Shown: positions 1 to 6,240 of the stretch, in pieces
Layout of the letters: every line of letters begins with the position of its first letter
Numbering within the stretch: the first letter of the stretch is position 1
Assembly (NCBI GenBank): GCA_015520145.1
Contig: WAQR01000150.1
Location: 1 to 9,322, forward strand
Direction: 5' to 3'
Length of the DNA: 9,322 bases
Source: Candidatus Hydrothermarchaeota archaeon
GTDB taxonomy: Archaea; Hydrothermarchaeota; Hydrothermarchaeia; Hydrothermarchaeales; WAQR01
Made by a program: the position numbers and the translations under genes
The notes under the pieces: generated by a model
What the model saw: only the letters and a program-made list of their open reading frames with translations
Told to the model about the DNA's origin: nothing
Databases searched by the model: none

Positions 1-29
1 AATAGAAAGCTGGTATTTGTGACATAATC

Positions 30-37
30 TTTAAGTA
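30..37 (+). promoter_or_regulatory. possible TATA box of carA
   Basis: TTTAAGTA differs at one position from the archaeal consensus TTTAAATA. Its centre lies about 36 bp before the carA ATG, which would put transcription start near position 60 and give a leader of about 10 nt. An AGGT at 60-63, six bases before the ATG, is the only Shine-Dalgarno-like match. The first 69 bases hold no recognisable gene. The assignment is weak because the sequence around it is AT-rich. Confidence 0.35.
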
Positions 38-69
38 AGTGAATCATAAATAAGGTTTCAGGTATACTC

Positions 70-1152
70 ATGCATGCGACATTGGTTTTGGAAGACGGGA
101 CAGTGGTAGAAGGGGACGGATTTGGTGCAGAAAAGGAGGTAGTCGGCGAAGCGGTCTTCAACACGAGTATGTCAGGCTATCAGGAGGCACTGACTGACCC
201 CAGCTACAGCGGCCAGATACTCATGCTCACCTATCCGATGATAGGTAACTATGGGATAAACCCAGACGACTTCGAATCTGACAGGATACGGGTTGAAGGG
301 TTTGCGGTCAGAGAGTGGTGTATTACACCAAGTCACAGAAGTGTAAAGGAAACAATTGACGAGTTCTTAAAACGGCACGATGTCCCGGGTATTTCAGGGA
401 TAGATACGAGGGCGTTGACGATAAAGATCAGGACACACGGCACGATGAAGGCTGCACTCAAGACGTCAGAAGACGAGATAGACGCAGAAAAGCTGCTTGA
501 AGCTGCACGTTTACAGGAGGACATCTCCAAACTCGATCTCGTCAGCAGGGTGACGTCACAGGAAGTTAGAAAGTATGAAAATAGATATGGAAAAAGGGTT
601 GCCATCCTGGACTGCGGGATGAAGCTGAGTATCCTTAGGGATTTATTAAAGCGGGGCTGCGATGTCACGGTCTTCCCAGCAAAATCCACTGCGTCAGAGA
701 TACTGGACTCCCGGCCTGACGGGGTGGTCGTCTCAAACGGGCCTGGTGACCCGAAAATGGCAGGATACGCGATTGATACGATAACTGAACTGATGGAAGA
801 GAAGATGCCGATATTCGGGATATGTCTCGGCCACCAGCTCCTATCGCTTGCGGTAGGGGCTGACACCTACAAACTGAAGTTCGGGCACAGGGGGTCGAAC
901 CAGCCAGTCAAAGACATCAGGACAGGGAAGGTGAATATCACATCCCAGAATCACGGGTTTGCGGTCGTGGCAGATTCGCTTAAAGGGACGGGATTTCAGG
1001 TCTCCCACATCAATCTCAATGATAACACGGTAGAGGGCATGAAACACGAGACCCTCCCGTTCTCATCGGTACAGTACCACCCTGAAGCGCATCCCGGCCC
1101 GCATGATAACGAATATCTGTTTGATGAGTTTCTAAGATCGATAGGACGATAG
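70..1152 (+). CDS. carA: carbamoyl-phosphate synthase small (glutaminase) subunit CarA
   Basis: CarA hydrolyses glutamine and passes ammonia to the large subunit CarB, which makes carbamoyl phosphate for arginine and pyrimidine synthesis in the cytoplasm. The 360-residue length is normal for the family. The N-terminal CPSase small-chain domain covers about residues 1-150 (VFNTSMSGYQEALTDPSY at 29-46, GISGIDTRALT at 107-117). A class I glutamine amidotransferase domain follows from about 173. The catalytic triad is visible: Cys252 in GICLGHQ, and His337 and Glu339 in QYHPEAHPGP; VSNGPGDP lies near 220-227. The ATG at 70 gives the normal N-terminus and is preceded by AGGT. CarB is not adjacent: the next gene downstream is unrelated, and the 69 bases upstream show no gene end. 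The glutaminase is intact, and I see no sign of an AmiR or GuaA-type alternative. Confidence 0.97.
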   Translation: MHATLVLEDGTVVEGDGFGAEKEVVGEAVFNTSMSGYQEALTDPSYSGQILMLTYPMIGNYGINPDDFESDRIRVEGFAVREWCITPSHRSVKETIDEFLKRHDVPGISGIDTRALTIKIRTHGTMKAALKTSEDEIDAEKLLEAARLQEDISKLDLVSRVTSQEVRKYENRYGKRVAILDCGMKLSILRDLLKRGCDVTVFPAKSTASEILDSRPDGVVVSNGPGDPKMAGYAIDTITELMEEKMPIFGICLGHQLLSLAVGADTYKLKFGHRGSNQPVKDIRTGKVNITSQNHGFAVVADSLKGTGFQVSHINLNDNTVEGMKHETLPFSSVQYHPEAHPGPHDNEYLFDEFLRSIGR

Positions 1153-1168
1153 ATGTCCCAACAACAAG

Positions 1169-1177
1169 TTTTATATT
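1169..1177 (+). promoter_or_regulatory. TATA-like element for the PRC-barrel gene
   Basis: TTTTATATT lies in the short gap after carA. It predicts a transcript start near 1199, about 28 nt before the ATG at 1228. That leader contains GAGGA at 1216-1220, seven bases before the start, a good Shine-Dalgarno match. The PRC-barrel gene is therefore probably transcribed independently of carA. Confidence 0.5.
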
Positions 1178-1227
1178 GTAAATATAACCAAGATTAAAAT
1201 AATCAGACAAAAGTAGAGGACATATAA

Positions 1228-1833
1228 ATGAGGTCTATACAGATAATCGGAATTATAAACATCATAATCGGCATTATTGCCCTTTTTGGTGTATGGAAAT
1301 TCTATTCTGCTGCAAACGAACTTTTCACCCCTGACGTATCCCCTCCTTTCGGCCCTGGTGCAATTAGGACAGCGGCATTTTATTTTTCAATCCCGGGATT
1401 TATACTTATACTAAACGGCGCTGCCCTGTACGCTATTGGGAGCAAACTTAGAAATGTCCCGGAATTCAAGGCGTTCTCAGAGACAGGGGTGTACATGGGA
1501 AGACTTAAGGGGGTCGAGGTAGAAGAAGGGGAAGTAGAGAGGTTTGAAGTCGAAGGAAAAGAAACTAAAGTATTACAAAAAGACGACCTGACGGCAGTCG
1601 ATGACGTTGCCCTGATAAAAGGGCATGAGGGAGACGGTTCAGGTAAGGTAAGGCACGAACTCGTGGGCAAAGAGGTTTACACAAAGCGGGGAGACTATTA
1701 TGGGAAGGTTGAATCTGTGACACTTGACAAAAACGGTGATATTATGGAGTTCCTGGCTCTAAAAGGCGGGGAAAGAAAGATCATAAAACACTCGGATATA
1801 GAATCTGGTAACGGTGTTATAATTGTAAAATAG
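1228..1833 (+). CDS. small membrane protein with C-terminal PRC-barrel domain
   Basis: A 201-residue protein of unknown specific function. Two hydrophobic segments, about residues 4-23 and 49-70, should form a membrane hairpin; the 25-residue link between them is rich in proline and glycine. An acidic, glutamate-rich linker (about 90-130) leads to a PRC-barrel domain from about 146 to the end: VGKEVYTKRGDYYGKVESV, then a DKNGDI turn and a closing hydrophobic strand GVIIVK. PRC-barrels are small beta-barrels found in photosynthetic reaction centre H subunits, in RimM and in many archaeal proteins of unknown role. The membrane-plus-barrel layout recalls the H subunit, but nothing here suggests photosynthesis. 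A scaffold or adaptor role at the membrane is inference. The start is supported by GAGGA seven bases upstream. It sits between carA and a sensor kinase, which does not define its job. Confidence 0.85.
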   Translation: MRSIQIIGIINIIIGIIALFGVWKFYSAANELFTPDVSPPFGPGAIRTAAFYFSIPGFILILNGAALYAIGSKLRNVPEFKAFSETGVYMGRLKGVEVEEGEVERFEVEGKETKVLQKDDLTAVDDVALIKGHEGDGSGKVRHELVGKEVYTKRGDYYGKVESVTLDKNGDIMEFLALKGGERKIIKHSDIESGNGVIIVK

Positions 1834-1883
1834 ATAATAATAACATGATAAGTCAAGCTATCTCTTTATCTTCTATCTAAAAA

Positions 1884-1897
1884 CTATAAATATATAA
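1884..1897 (+). promoter_or_regulatory. TATA-rich promoter region of the histidine kinase
   Basis: The stretch CTATAAATATATAA contains two overlapping TATA-like boxes (TATAAATA and ATATATAA). They predict transcript starts near 1914-1919, about 20 nt before the kinase start. The 103-bp gap has no other gene-like content. The 14 bases ATATAAATGAGGTC at 1892-1905 also occur exactly at the start of the PRC-barrel gene (1222-1235). Confidence 0.45.
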
Positions 1898-1936
1898 ATG
1901 AGGTCGGGAGAATATTATTAAATAACGGACATATGG

Positions 1937-3436
1937 GTGGTACACAAATTGAAAACGGTCTTAGACAGTATCGATGATTTGATAATGGTCCTAAACAAGG
2001 ACTATCTGGTGATGGATGTCAATGCCTCATTTCTCAAACGTCTGAAATATAAAAGAGAAGAGGTTGTAGGAAAGCCCTGTTTTGAAGTGACGAAATCTTT
2101 TGGTGAACCATGTTTTTCAAAATCCGGTGGATGTCCAATAGAAGCGACTTTTAAAACAGGTGAAGTTTCCAAGGTCACACACACATACTGTTCTGGAAGT
2201 AAAAAATATTATTTTGAAGTGCGTGCGTCACCTGTAAAAGATGAAACAGGCGGGGTTACCGAGATAGTCGTGGTAATGAGGGATATAACCGATAGAGTAA
2301 AGGCGGATAGGGCGCTAAAAAAATCAGAAAAGCTTTACCGGAACCTCGTAGAGTCAATGAACGAAGGCTTCTGGATTGTTGATAAAAATTTTAAAACAGT
2401 GTTCTGGAACAAAAAACTCGGCGAGATACTGGGATATAACCCGAAAGAGGTCGTTGGCAGACATGCATCGTCGTTTTTTGAAGGAGAGAATAAGGAGAGA
2501 TTGATAAACGAACTTGAAAAGAGGAAAGACGGAAAATCATCAAAATACGAGATAATGGTGACCGCAAAATCAGGCAGGCAGATACCGGTGATAATCTCCG
2601 GTTCGCCTCTATTTGATGAACATGGAAACCTTGACGGTGCATTTGCAGTGGTCACGGATATCTCGGGAATCAAGAAGGTTGAACATGATCTTATCAAATC
2701 ACATCGCGAATTGCTCGAGGCCTACCAGGGGTTAAAAGAACTTGAAAAGATGAAACACGAATTTGTTTCGAATGTCTCTCATGAACTAAAGACCCCTCTA
2801 ACGGTCATTCTTGGATATATTGAACTCATTTTATCAGGGGATATGGGAGAGATAAATGAAGAACAGAGGAAAAGCCTGGAAATAGCAAGAAAAAGCATTG
2901 AAAGATTGAACAATTTAATCGACAATCTAATAGAACTGAAGAGTGTCCGATCACTTATGTCGATTAAAAGAGAGCTTATATTTATCGATGAGCTGACAAG
3001 AGAGGCAGTAAACGAACTCCTGCCTGCTGCCAAGAATAAGGGGATTGACATAAAATTAAATATCGAAAAAGACCTCCCGTTTGTCAGGGGTAATAGAAAC
3101 AAGATAAGGCAGGTCTTCTTGAATCTGATTGATAATGCAATAAAATTCACGCCGCGGAACAGGGATGGTAAGATTGAAATTGAGGTCAGGGAAAAAGGTA
3201 ACTCCATCCTTGTCGCTATAAAGGACAACGGTATCGGGATTATGAAAAAGGATATCCCGAAGATATTCAACAGGTTTTACCAGGTAGATGCAAGTTCTAC
3301 AAGGAAATACCCCGGCACGGGTATAGGTCTTGCAGTCTCCAAGGAGATAATAGAGGCGCACGACGGGAAGATCTGGGTTGAAAGTGAACCTGGTAACGGG
3401 ACTACAGTCTACTTTACTATACCTGAGTACATTTAG
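1937..3436 (+). CDS. soluble sensor histidine kinase with two PAS domains
   Basis: A cytoplasmic signal-transducing kinase that autophosphorylates on histidine. Order: PAS 1 (about 8-118), PAS 2 (about 131-248), a short coiled linker, HisKA dimerisation domain with the H-box SNVSHELKTPL (His282), then an HATPase_c domain with N-box (NLIDNAIKF, 396-404), G1 box (DNGIGI, 430-435), F-box (IFNRFYQVD) and G2 box (GTGIGL, 460-465). All catalytic motifs are intact and no membrane segment is present, so the signal is probably cytoplasmic. PAS 1 holds Cys48, Cys59, Cys66 and Cys85, possible ligands for a metal or Fe-S cluster (inference). No response regulator is adjacent, so the partner is unknown. 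The start is uncertain: GTG at 1937 lacks a clear ribosome site, while TTG at 1949 has GGTGG eight bases upstream. An overlapping 14-codon reading frame starts at ATG 1933 in another frame. Confidence 0.94.
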   Translation: MVHKLKTVLDSIDDLIMVLNKDYLVMDVNASFLKRLKYKREEVVGKPCFEVTKSFGEPCFSKSGGCPIEATFKTGEVSKVTHTYCSGSKKYYFEVRASPVKDETGGVTEIVVVMRDITDRVKADRALKKSEKLYRNLVESMNEGFWIVDKNFKTVFWNKKLGEILGYNPKEVVGRHASSFFEGENKERLINELEKRKDGKSSKYEIMVTAKSGRQIPVIISGSPLFDEHGNLDGAFAVVTDISGIKKVEHDLIKSHRELLEAYQGLKELEKMKHEFVSNVSHELKTPLTVILGYIELILSGDMGEINEEQRKSLEIARKSIERLNNLIDNLIELKSVRSLMSIKRELIFIDELTREAVNELLPAAKNKGIDIKLNIEKDLPFVRGNRNKIRQVFLNLIDNAIKFTPRNRDGKIEIEVREKGNSILVAIKDNGIGIMKKDIPKIFNRFYQVDASSTRKYPGTGIGLAVSKEIIEAHDGKIWVESEPGNGTTVYFTIPEYI

Positions 3437-4511
3437 AGATTTTAGAGATATATTCTTCAATCATACTGGCGGTCTTTTTCTTAAAATGGTCTATCTTTTC
3501 AACCGCCCCAGGAGATACGGCTGGTTTTCGATACCCGAAAACATGCCCTGGATCCCTCTCCCTCTCTAATCTTTTTTTACCCGCCAGGATTTCGAGGTCT
3601 GTGAAAGTACCGAGCATATCTCTGTTGGCAGCTCTTATCTCTTCTTCAACTTTCTTCCCGTACCTGTTCCCGAACATGGTAAAGAGCGGATATTTCGTTA
3701 TCCCGTTTGCGCCTGCAAGGAGGGTAATACCTATGTTGGACAGCTGGTCAATCCATGTCCCGCTTATAATCTTTATGTCAGGGAACCTGACCCTGGTAAG
3801 GGCGATGACACCTGCCTGGTATACCGATGCCGGAGGTGCATGGCCTTCATATATCGTACCTGTGTGGGGGTTTAGTGAGTAAAAGGTTATCCTGTCAAGA
3901 TGCAGGTCTTCAATGAGTTTGAAAAGAGTTGTCAAATCATCAGCAGTCTCTCCAAGACCGAGGATGATTGTCATACCTGTTTTGAATCCCACCTCTTTTG
4001 CATGTTCCAGCATCTTTATCACAGGTGTTAGAGGTTTACCTGGACAGATCTTTTTATGGAGTTTTTTATTGACAGTCTCAACCGAGCCGACAATCCCCCT
4101 GACCTCACTTTCGAATCTACCTATCTCCTTTTCACCTAGAACCCCGACATTCAGGTAGACCTGCCGCCCTGTTATATGGGCGACCATCTCTGCTATTTCC
4201 TTTATTTCATCTATCCCGTAAGAACCGTATCCACCTGACAGGAACTCGATATCCCATCCAATCCTCCTGCAAATCGTGGCCTCTGCCAGAACCCTGTATA
4301 TCTTTCTCCTGGCTTTTATCGGGTCAGCTACCCTGCCTTTTTGCGTCGACATGTAGCAGAACTTGCAGTCCGCCTTGTCGCACCACCACGACAGGAAAAT
4401 GGCCCGTTGCAGTGTGACGTATCTGCCGCGCCTTTTTTCTGTTATCCTGTTTGCCTTTTTTATGGTCTCTAATAACAGTTCATTGTCCTGGAAAAAGTCG
4501 TTGTAGTCCAT
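3417..4511 (-). CDS. biotin-synthase-related radical SAM protein, atypical Cx4Cx2C
   Basis: A radical S-adenosylmethionine enzyme of 364 residues whose substrate I cannot name. The cluster-binding motif is CDKADCKFC (Cys44, Cys49, Cys52), spaced Cx4Cx2C rather than the usual Cx3Cx2C; I re-read it on the minus strand and found no frame problem. Other TIM-barrel motifs are present: SGGYGSYG at 92-99 (GGE-like, SAM binding), LNVGVLGE (120-127), ILGLGET at 183-189 (the GLGET strand of BioB, HydE, PylB and HmdB), NPHTGT at 214-219, and LLAGANGITKYP at 264-275, like the end of biotin-synthase barrels. A basic C-terminal tail follows. HmdB also has an enlarged first spacer (Cx5Cx2C), so a cofactor-building role is conceivable, but no hmd genes are here. 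GGAG (CTCC at 4516-4519, plus strand) precedes the ATG by four bases. The gene lies 125 bp downstream of hisC on the same strand. Confidence 0.88.
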   Translation of the reverse strand: MDYNDFFQDNELLLETIKKANRITEKRRGRYVTLQRAIFLSWWCDKADCKFCYMSTQKGRVADPIKARRKIYRVLAEATICRRIGWDIEFLSGGYGSYGIDEIKEIAEMVAHITGRQVYLNVGVLGEKEIGRFESEVRGIVGSVETVNKKLHKKICPGKPLTPVIKMLEHAKEVGFKTGMTIILGLGETADDLTTLFKLIEDLHLDRITFYSLNPHTGTIYEGHAPPASVYQAGVIALTRVRFPDIKIISGTWIDQLSNIGITLLAGANGITKYPLFTMFGNRYGKKVEEEIRAANRDMLGTFTDLEILAGKKRLERERDPGHVFGYRKPAVSPGAVEKIDHFKKKTASMIEEYISKISKCTQV

Positions 4512-4525
4512 TTTACTCCATCAGA

Positions 4526-4549
4526 CCTATCAAATATCCTATCAAATAT
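4526..4549. repeat. 12-bp direct duplication in front of the radical SAM gene
   Basis: CCTATCAAATAT occurs twice, back to back and identical, at 4526-4537 and 4538-4549. On the radical SAM coding strand this reads ATATTTGATAGG twice, beginning 15 bp upstream of the start codon. The distal copy is placed where a TATA box would be for a transcript starting near 4517. The array may be a duplicated promoter element or a paired operator; both are inference. Confidence 0.8.
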
Positions 4550-4550
4550 G

Positions 4551-4647
4551 TCTGTCAGTACCTGGCAGGCCGGGTGAGATAACCTTTAGGGTAAGATAAT
4601 CTTTGGGATAAGATAATCTTCAGGATAGGATGACCTTTACTGACAGA
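4551..4647. repeat. 10-bp perfect inverted repeat spanning the hisC/radical SAM gap
   Basis: TCTGTCAGTA at 4551-4560 is the exact reverse complement of TACTGACAGA at 4638-4647. The arms are 77 bp apart and bracket the 17-bp tandem repeats; the right arm overlaps the last codons of hisC. The long loop makes a simple hairpin terminator unlikely. Chance is possible for a 10-bp pair, but the placement exactly around the repeat array is notable. Confidence 0.6.
4578..4638. repeat. 17-bp tandem repeat, about 3.6 copies
   Basis: Units of 17 bp run head to tail: GATAACCTTTAGGGTAA (4578-4594), GATAATCTTTGGGATAA (4595-4611), GATAATCTTCAGGATAG (4612-4628) and a partial GATGACCTTT (4629-4638), whose end lies inside the hisC stop codon. 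Neighbouring units differ by a few bases, so the array is somewhat diverged. The period is not a multiple of three and the units are not internally palindromic. It lies in the transcribed gap between two minus-strand genes. Its role is unknown: a protein-binding array or a relic of slippage. Confidence 0.85.
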
Positions 4648-5743
4648 TGTGCCTGAACTCCTTTAGAAATTTTAGATTCTCTTCCATTGTACCGATGCTG
4701 ACCCTCAGGTGATATTCGTCAAGCCCTCTAAAGTTCTTGCAGTCTCTTGTTATTATACCGTTTTTAAATAATCTTTCTGCAATCTTGCCTGCGGTCTTTC
4801 CTGTGTTTTTCACGTTTATCAGGAGAAAGTTCGCATTTGACGGGTAGACCTTGATACTATCTATTTTCGAAAGCTCGACGAAGAGGTGGTCCCGCCCTTT
4901 TTTTGTTGTTTCTATTGTGGTTTTAAGGTGTTGTCTGTCTTTTAGGGCTGCGATTGCAGCTTTTTGTGCGACCGTATTCACTGTAAATGGGACTTTTATC
5001 CGAAACATATAGTCGATTATTTTTTTACATGCAATGCCGTAACCCACCCTCAGTCCTGCAAGGCCGAACGCCTTTGAAAACGTCCTGGTGATTATCAGGT
5101 TCTCGTACTCATTGATGAGACCGATTAAAGACGAGCCGCAGAATTCTGTGTATGCCTCGTCTATCAGGACGATTGTTTCTCTTTCGAGGATTTTTTTAAC
5201 TTCTTCTTCAGATATGAGATTACCTGTCGGGTTGTTGGGAGAGCATATAAATACCAGCTTTGTCTTTTCGTTTATATTATCGAGTATGCCGTGTGTGTCG
5301 TATTTAAAGCCGTGTTTTTTAAGTTTAAGTGGTACAAATACCGGCGTGCCTGATGCAATCTTTATAAGACTCTCGTAGACAGAGAATGTCGGTGTGGAGA
5401 TTATTGCTTCGTTGCCTTCGTTTATGAAGAGCCTGACTGTGAGATCCAGTATCTCGTCAGACCCGTTGCCTGTTATTATCTGTTCTTTTTTTATACCAAG
5501 ATATTTTGAGAGTTCTGCAATTAAGTCCCTTGCAACAGAATCAGGGTATACCGCGATTTTGGACGATGCTGTGCCGATCGCGTCAATGGCGGTTTTTGAT
5601 GGTCCAAACGGGTTCTCGTTGGATGCCAGTTTTATAATCTTTTCTGGGTCAAGGCCGAATTCCTGTGCGATTTCTTCTTTTGACTTTCCCGGGACGTAGG
5701 GCGGGATGCCTTTGATGTTTGGTCGTATGAGTTTTTCAATCAT
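4637..5743 (-). CDS. hisC: histidinol-phosphate aminotransferase HisC
   Basis: HisC is a pyridoxal-phosphate enzyme that converts imidazole acetol phosphate and glutamate to histidinol phosphate and 2-oxoglutarate in histidine synthesis. The 368-residue length is typical. Fold-type I aminotransferase landmarks are all present: KLASNENPFGPS (38-49), TGNGSDEILD (91-100), SPNNPTGN (168-175), IDEAYTEF (194-201, Asp195 and Tyr198), the Schiff-base Lys224 in RTFSKAFGLAGLRVGYG, Arg232, and the C-terminal LRVSIGT with Arg347. The N-terminus (IRPNIKGIPPYVPGK) is the usual HisC form and lacks the HGG motif of the CobD sister family, which favours HisC. No other his gene is nearby, a scattered arrangement common in Archaea. 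A perfect TATA box 28 bp before the ATG and the lack of a Shine-Dalgarno site suggest a leaderless transcript. Confidence 0.95.
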   Translation of the reverse strand: MIEKLIRPNIKGIPPYVPGKSKEEIAQEFGLDPEKIIKLASNENPFGPSKTAIDAIGTASSKIAVYPDSVARDLIAELSKYLGIKKEQIITGNGSDEILDLTVRLFINEGNEAIISTPTFSVYESLIKIASGTPVFVPLKLKKHGFKYDTHGILDNINEKTKLVFICSPNNPTGNLISEEEVKKILERETIVLIDEAYTEFCGSSLIGLINEYENLIITRTFSKAFGLAGLRVGYGIACKKIIDYMFRIKVPFTVNTVAQKAAIAALKDRQHLKTTIETTKKGRDHLFVELSKIDSIKVYPSNANFLLINVKNTGKTAGKIAERLFKNGIITRDCKNFRGLDEYHLRVSIGTMEENLKFLKEFRHICQ

Positions 5744-5767
5744 GGTCTGAAGATTGGGTGAGCGAGA

Positions 5768-5775
5768 TATTTAAA
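5768..5775 (-). promoter_or_regulatory. consensus archaeal TATA box of hisC
   Basis: On the minus strand this reads TTTAAATA, an exact match to the archaeal TATA consensus. Its centre is about 28 bp from the A of the hisC ATG, so transcription should begin at or within a few bases of the start codon. The bases before the ATG contain no Shine-Dalgarno match, which agrees with leaderless translation. Confidence 0.75.
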
Positions 5776-5862
5776 TGTATTTAATTCATTTATTTCTTCC
5801 TCAAGTCCTCAAGCAAGCTCTGTCCTGTGACATCTCACATAGAGCCCTCACCATACGTAAAC

Positions 5863-5870
5863 TTGAAATA
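5863..5870 (+). promoter_or_regulatory. TATA box of the SRP RNA gene
   Basis: TTGAAATA differs from TTTAAATA at one position and is centred about 25 bp before the predicted RNA 5' end at 5892, the expected archaeal spacing. It is preceded by the purine-rich ACGTAAAC, a plausible BRE region. The roughly 85 bp between this box and the hisC promoter show no gene. Confidence 0.6.
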
Positions 5871-5891
5871 TGATGGGATACTCTCTTATTA

Positions 5892-6208
<317 letters not shown>

Positions 6209-6220
6209 CTTATTTTTTAT
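6209..6220 (+). terminator. T-tract terminator of the SRP RNA
   Basis: Directly after helix 1 closes comes CTTATTTTTTAT with six consecutive T (6213-6218) on the RNA strand. Archaeal RNA polymerase ends at such T-rich tracts. It also separates the RNA from the converging membrane protein gene that ends at 6241. Confidence 0.65.
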
Positions 6221-6240
6221 CATCTCTTATTATTTATTAT

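Noticed and set aside
333..866. 177-residue minus-strand frame opposite carA
   Set aside because: Antisense shadow of the CarA coding sequence, with no independent ribosome site or family resemblance.
1933..1977. 14-codon upstream frame (ATG GGT GGT ...) overlapping the kinase start
   Set aside because: It could affect translation, but it is too short to support a gene and the start of the kinase itself is uncertain.
2779..3270. 163-residue minus-strand frame opposite the histidine kinase
   Set aside because: It is antisense to the intact HisKA/HATPase region, has a serine/isoleucine/phenylalanine-rich shadow composition and no motifs.
3434..3436. Possible pyrrolysine use, because four of eight complete genes end in TAG
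   Set aside because: Each product is complete in its family motifs at the TAG, and frequent TAG stops argue against amber readthrough; no pyl gene is present.
4578..4638. CRISPR array interpretation of the 17-bp repeats
   Set aside because: Units are contiguous with no spacers, too short, and there are no cas genes.
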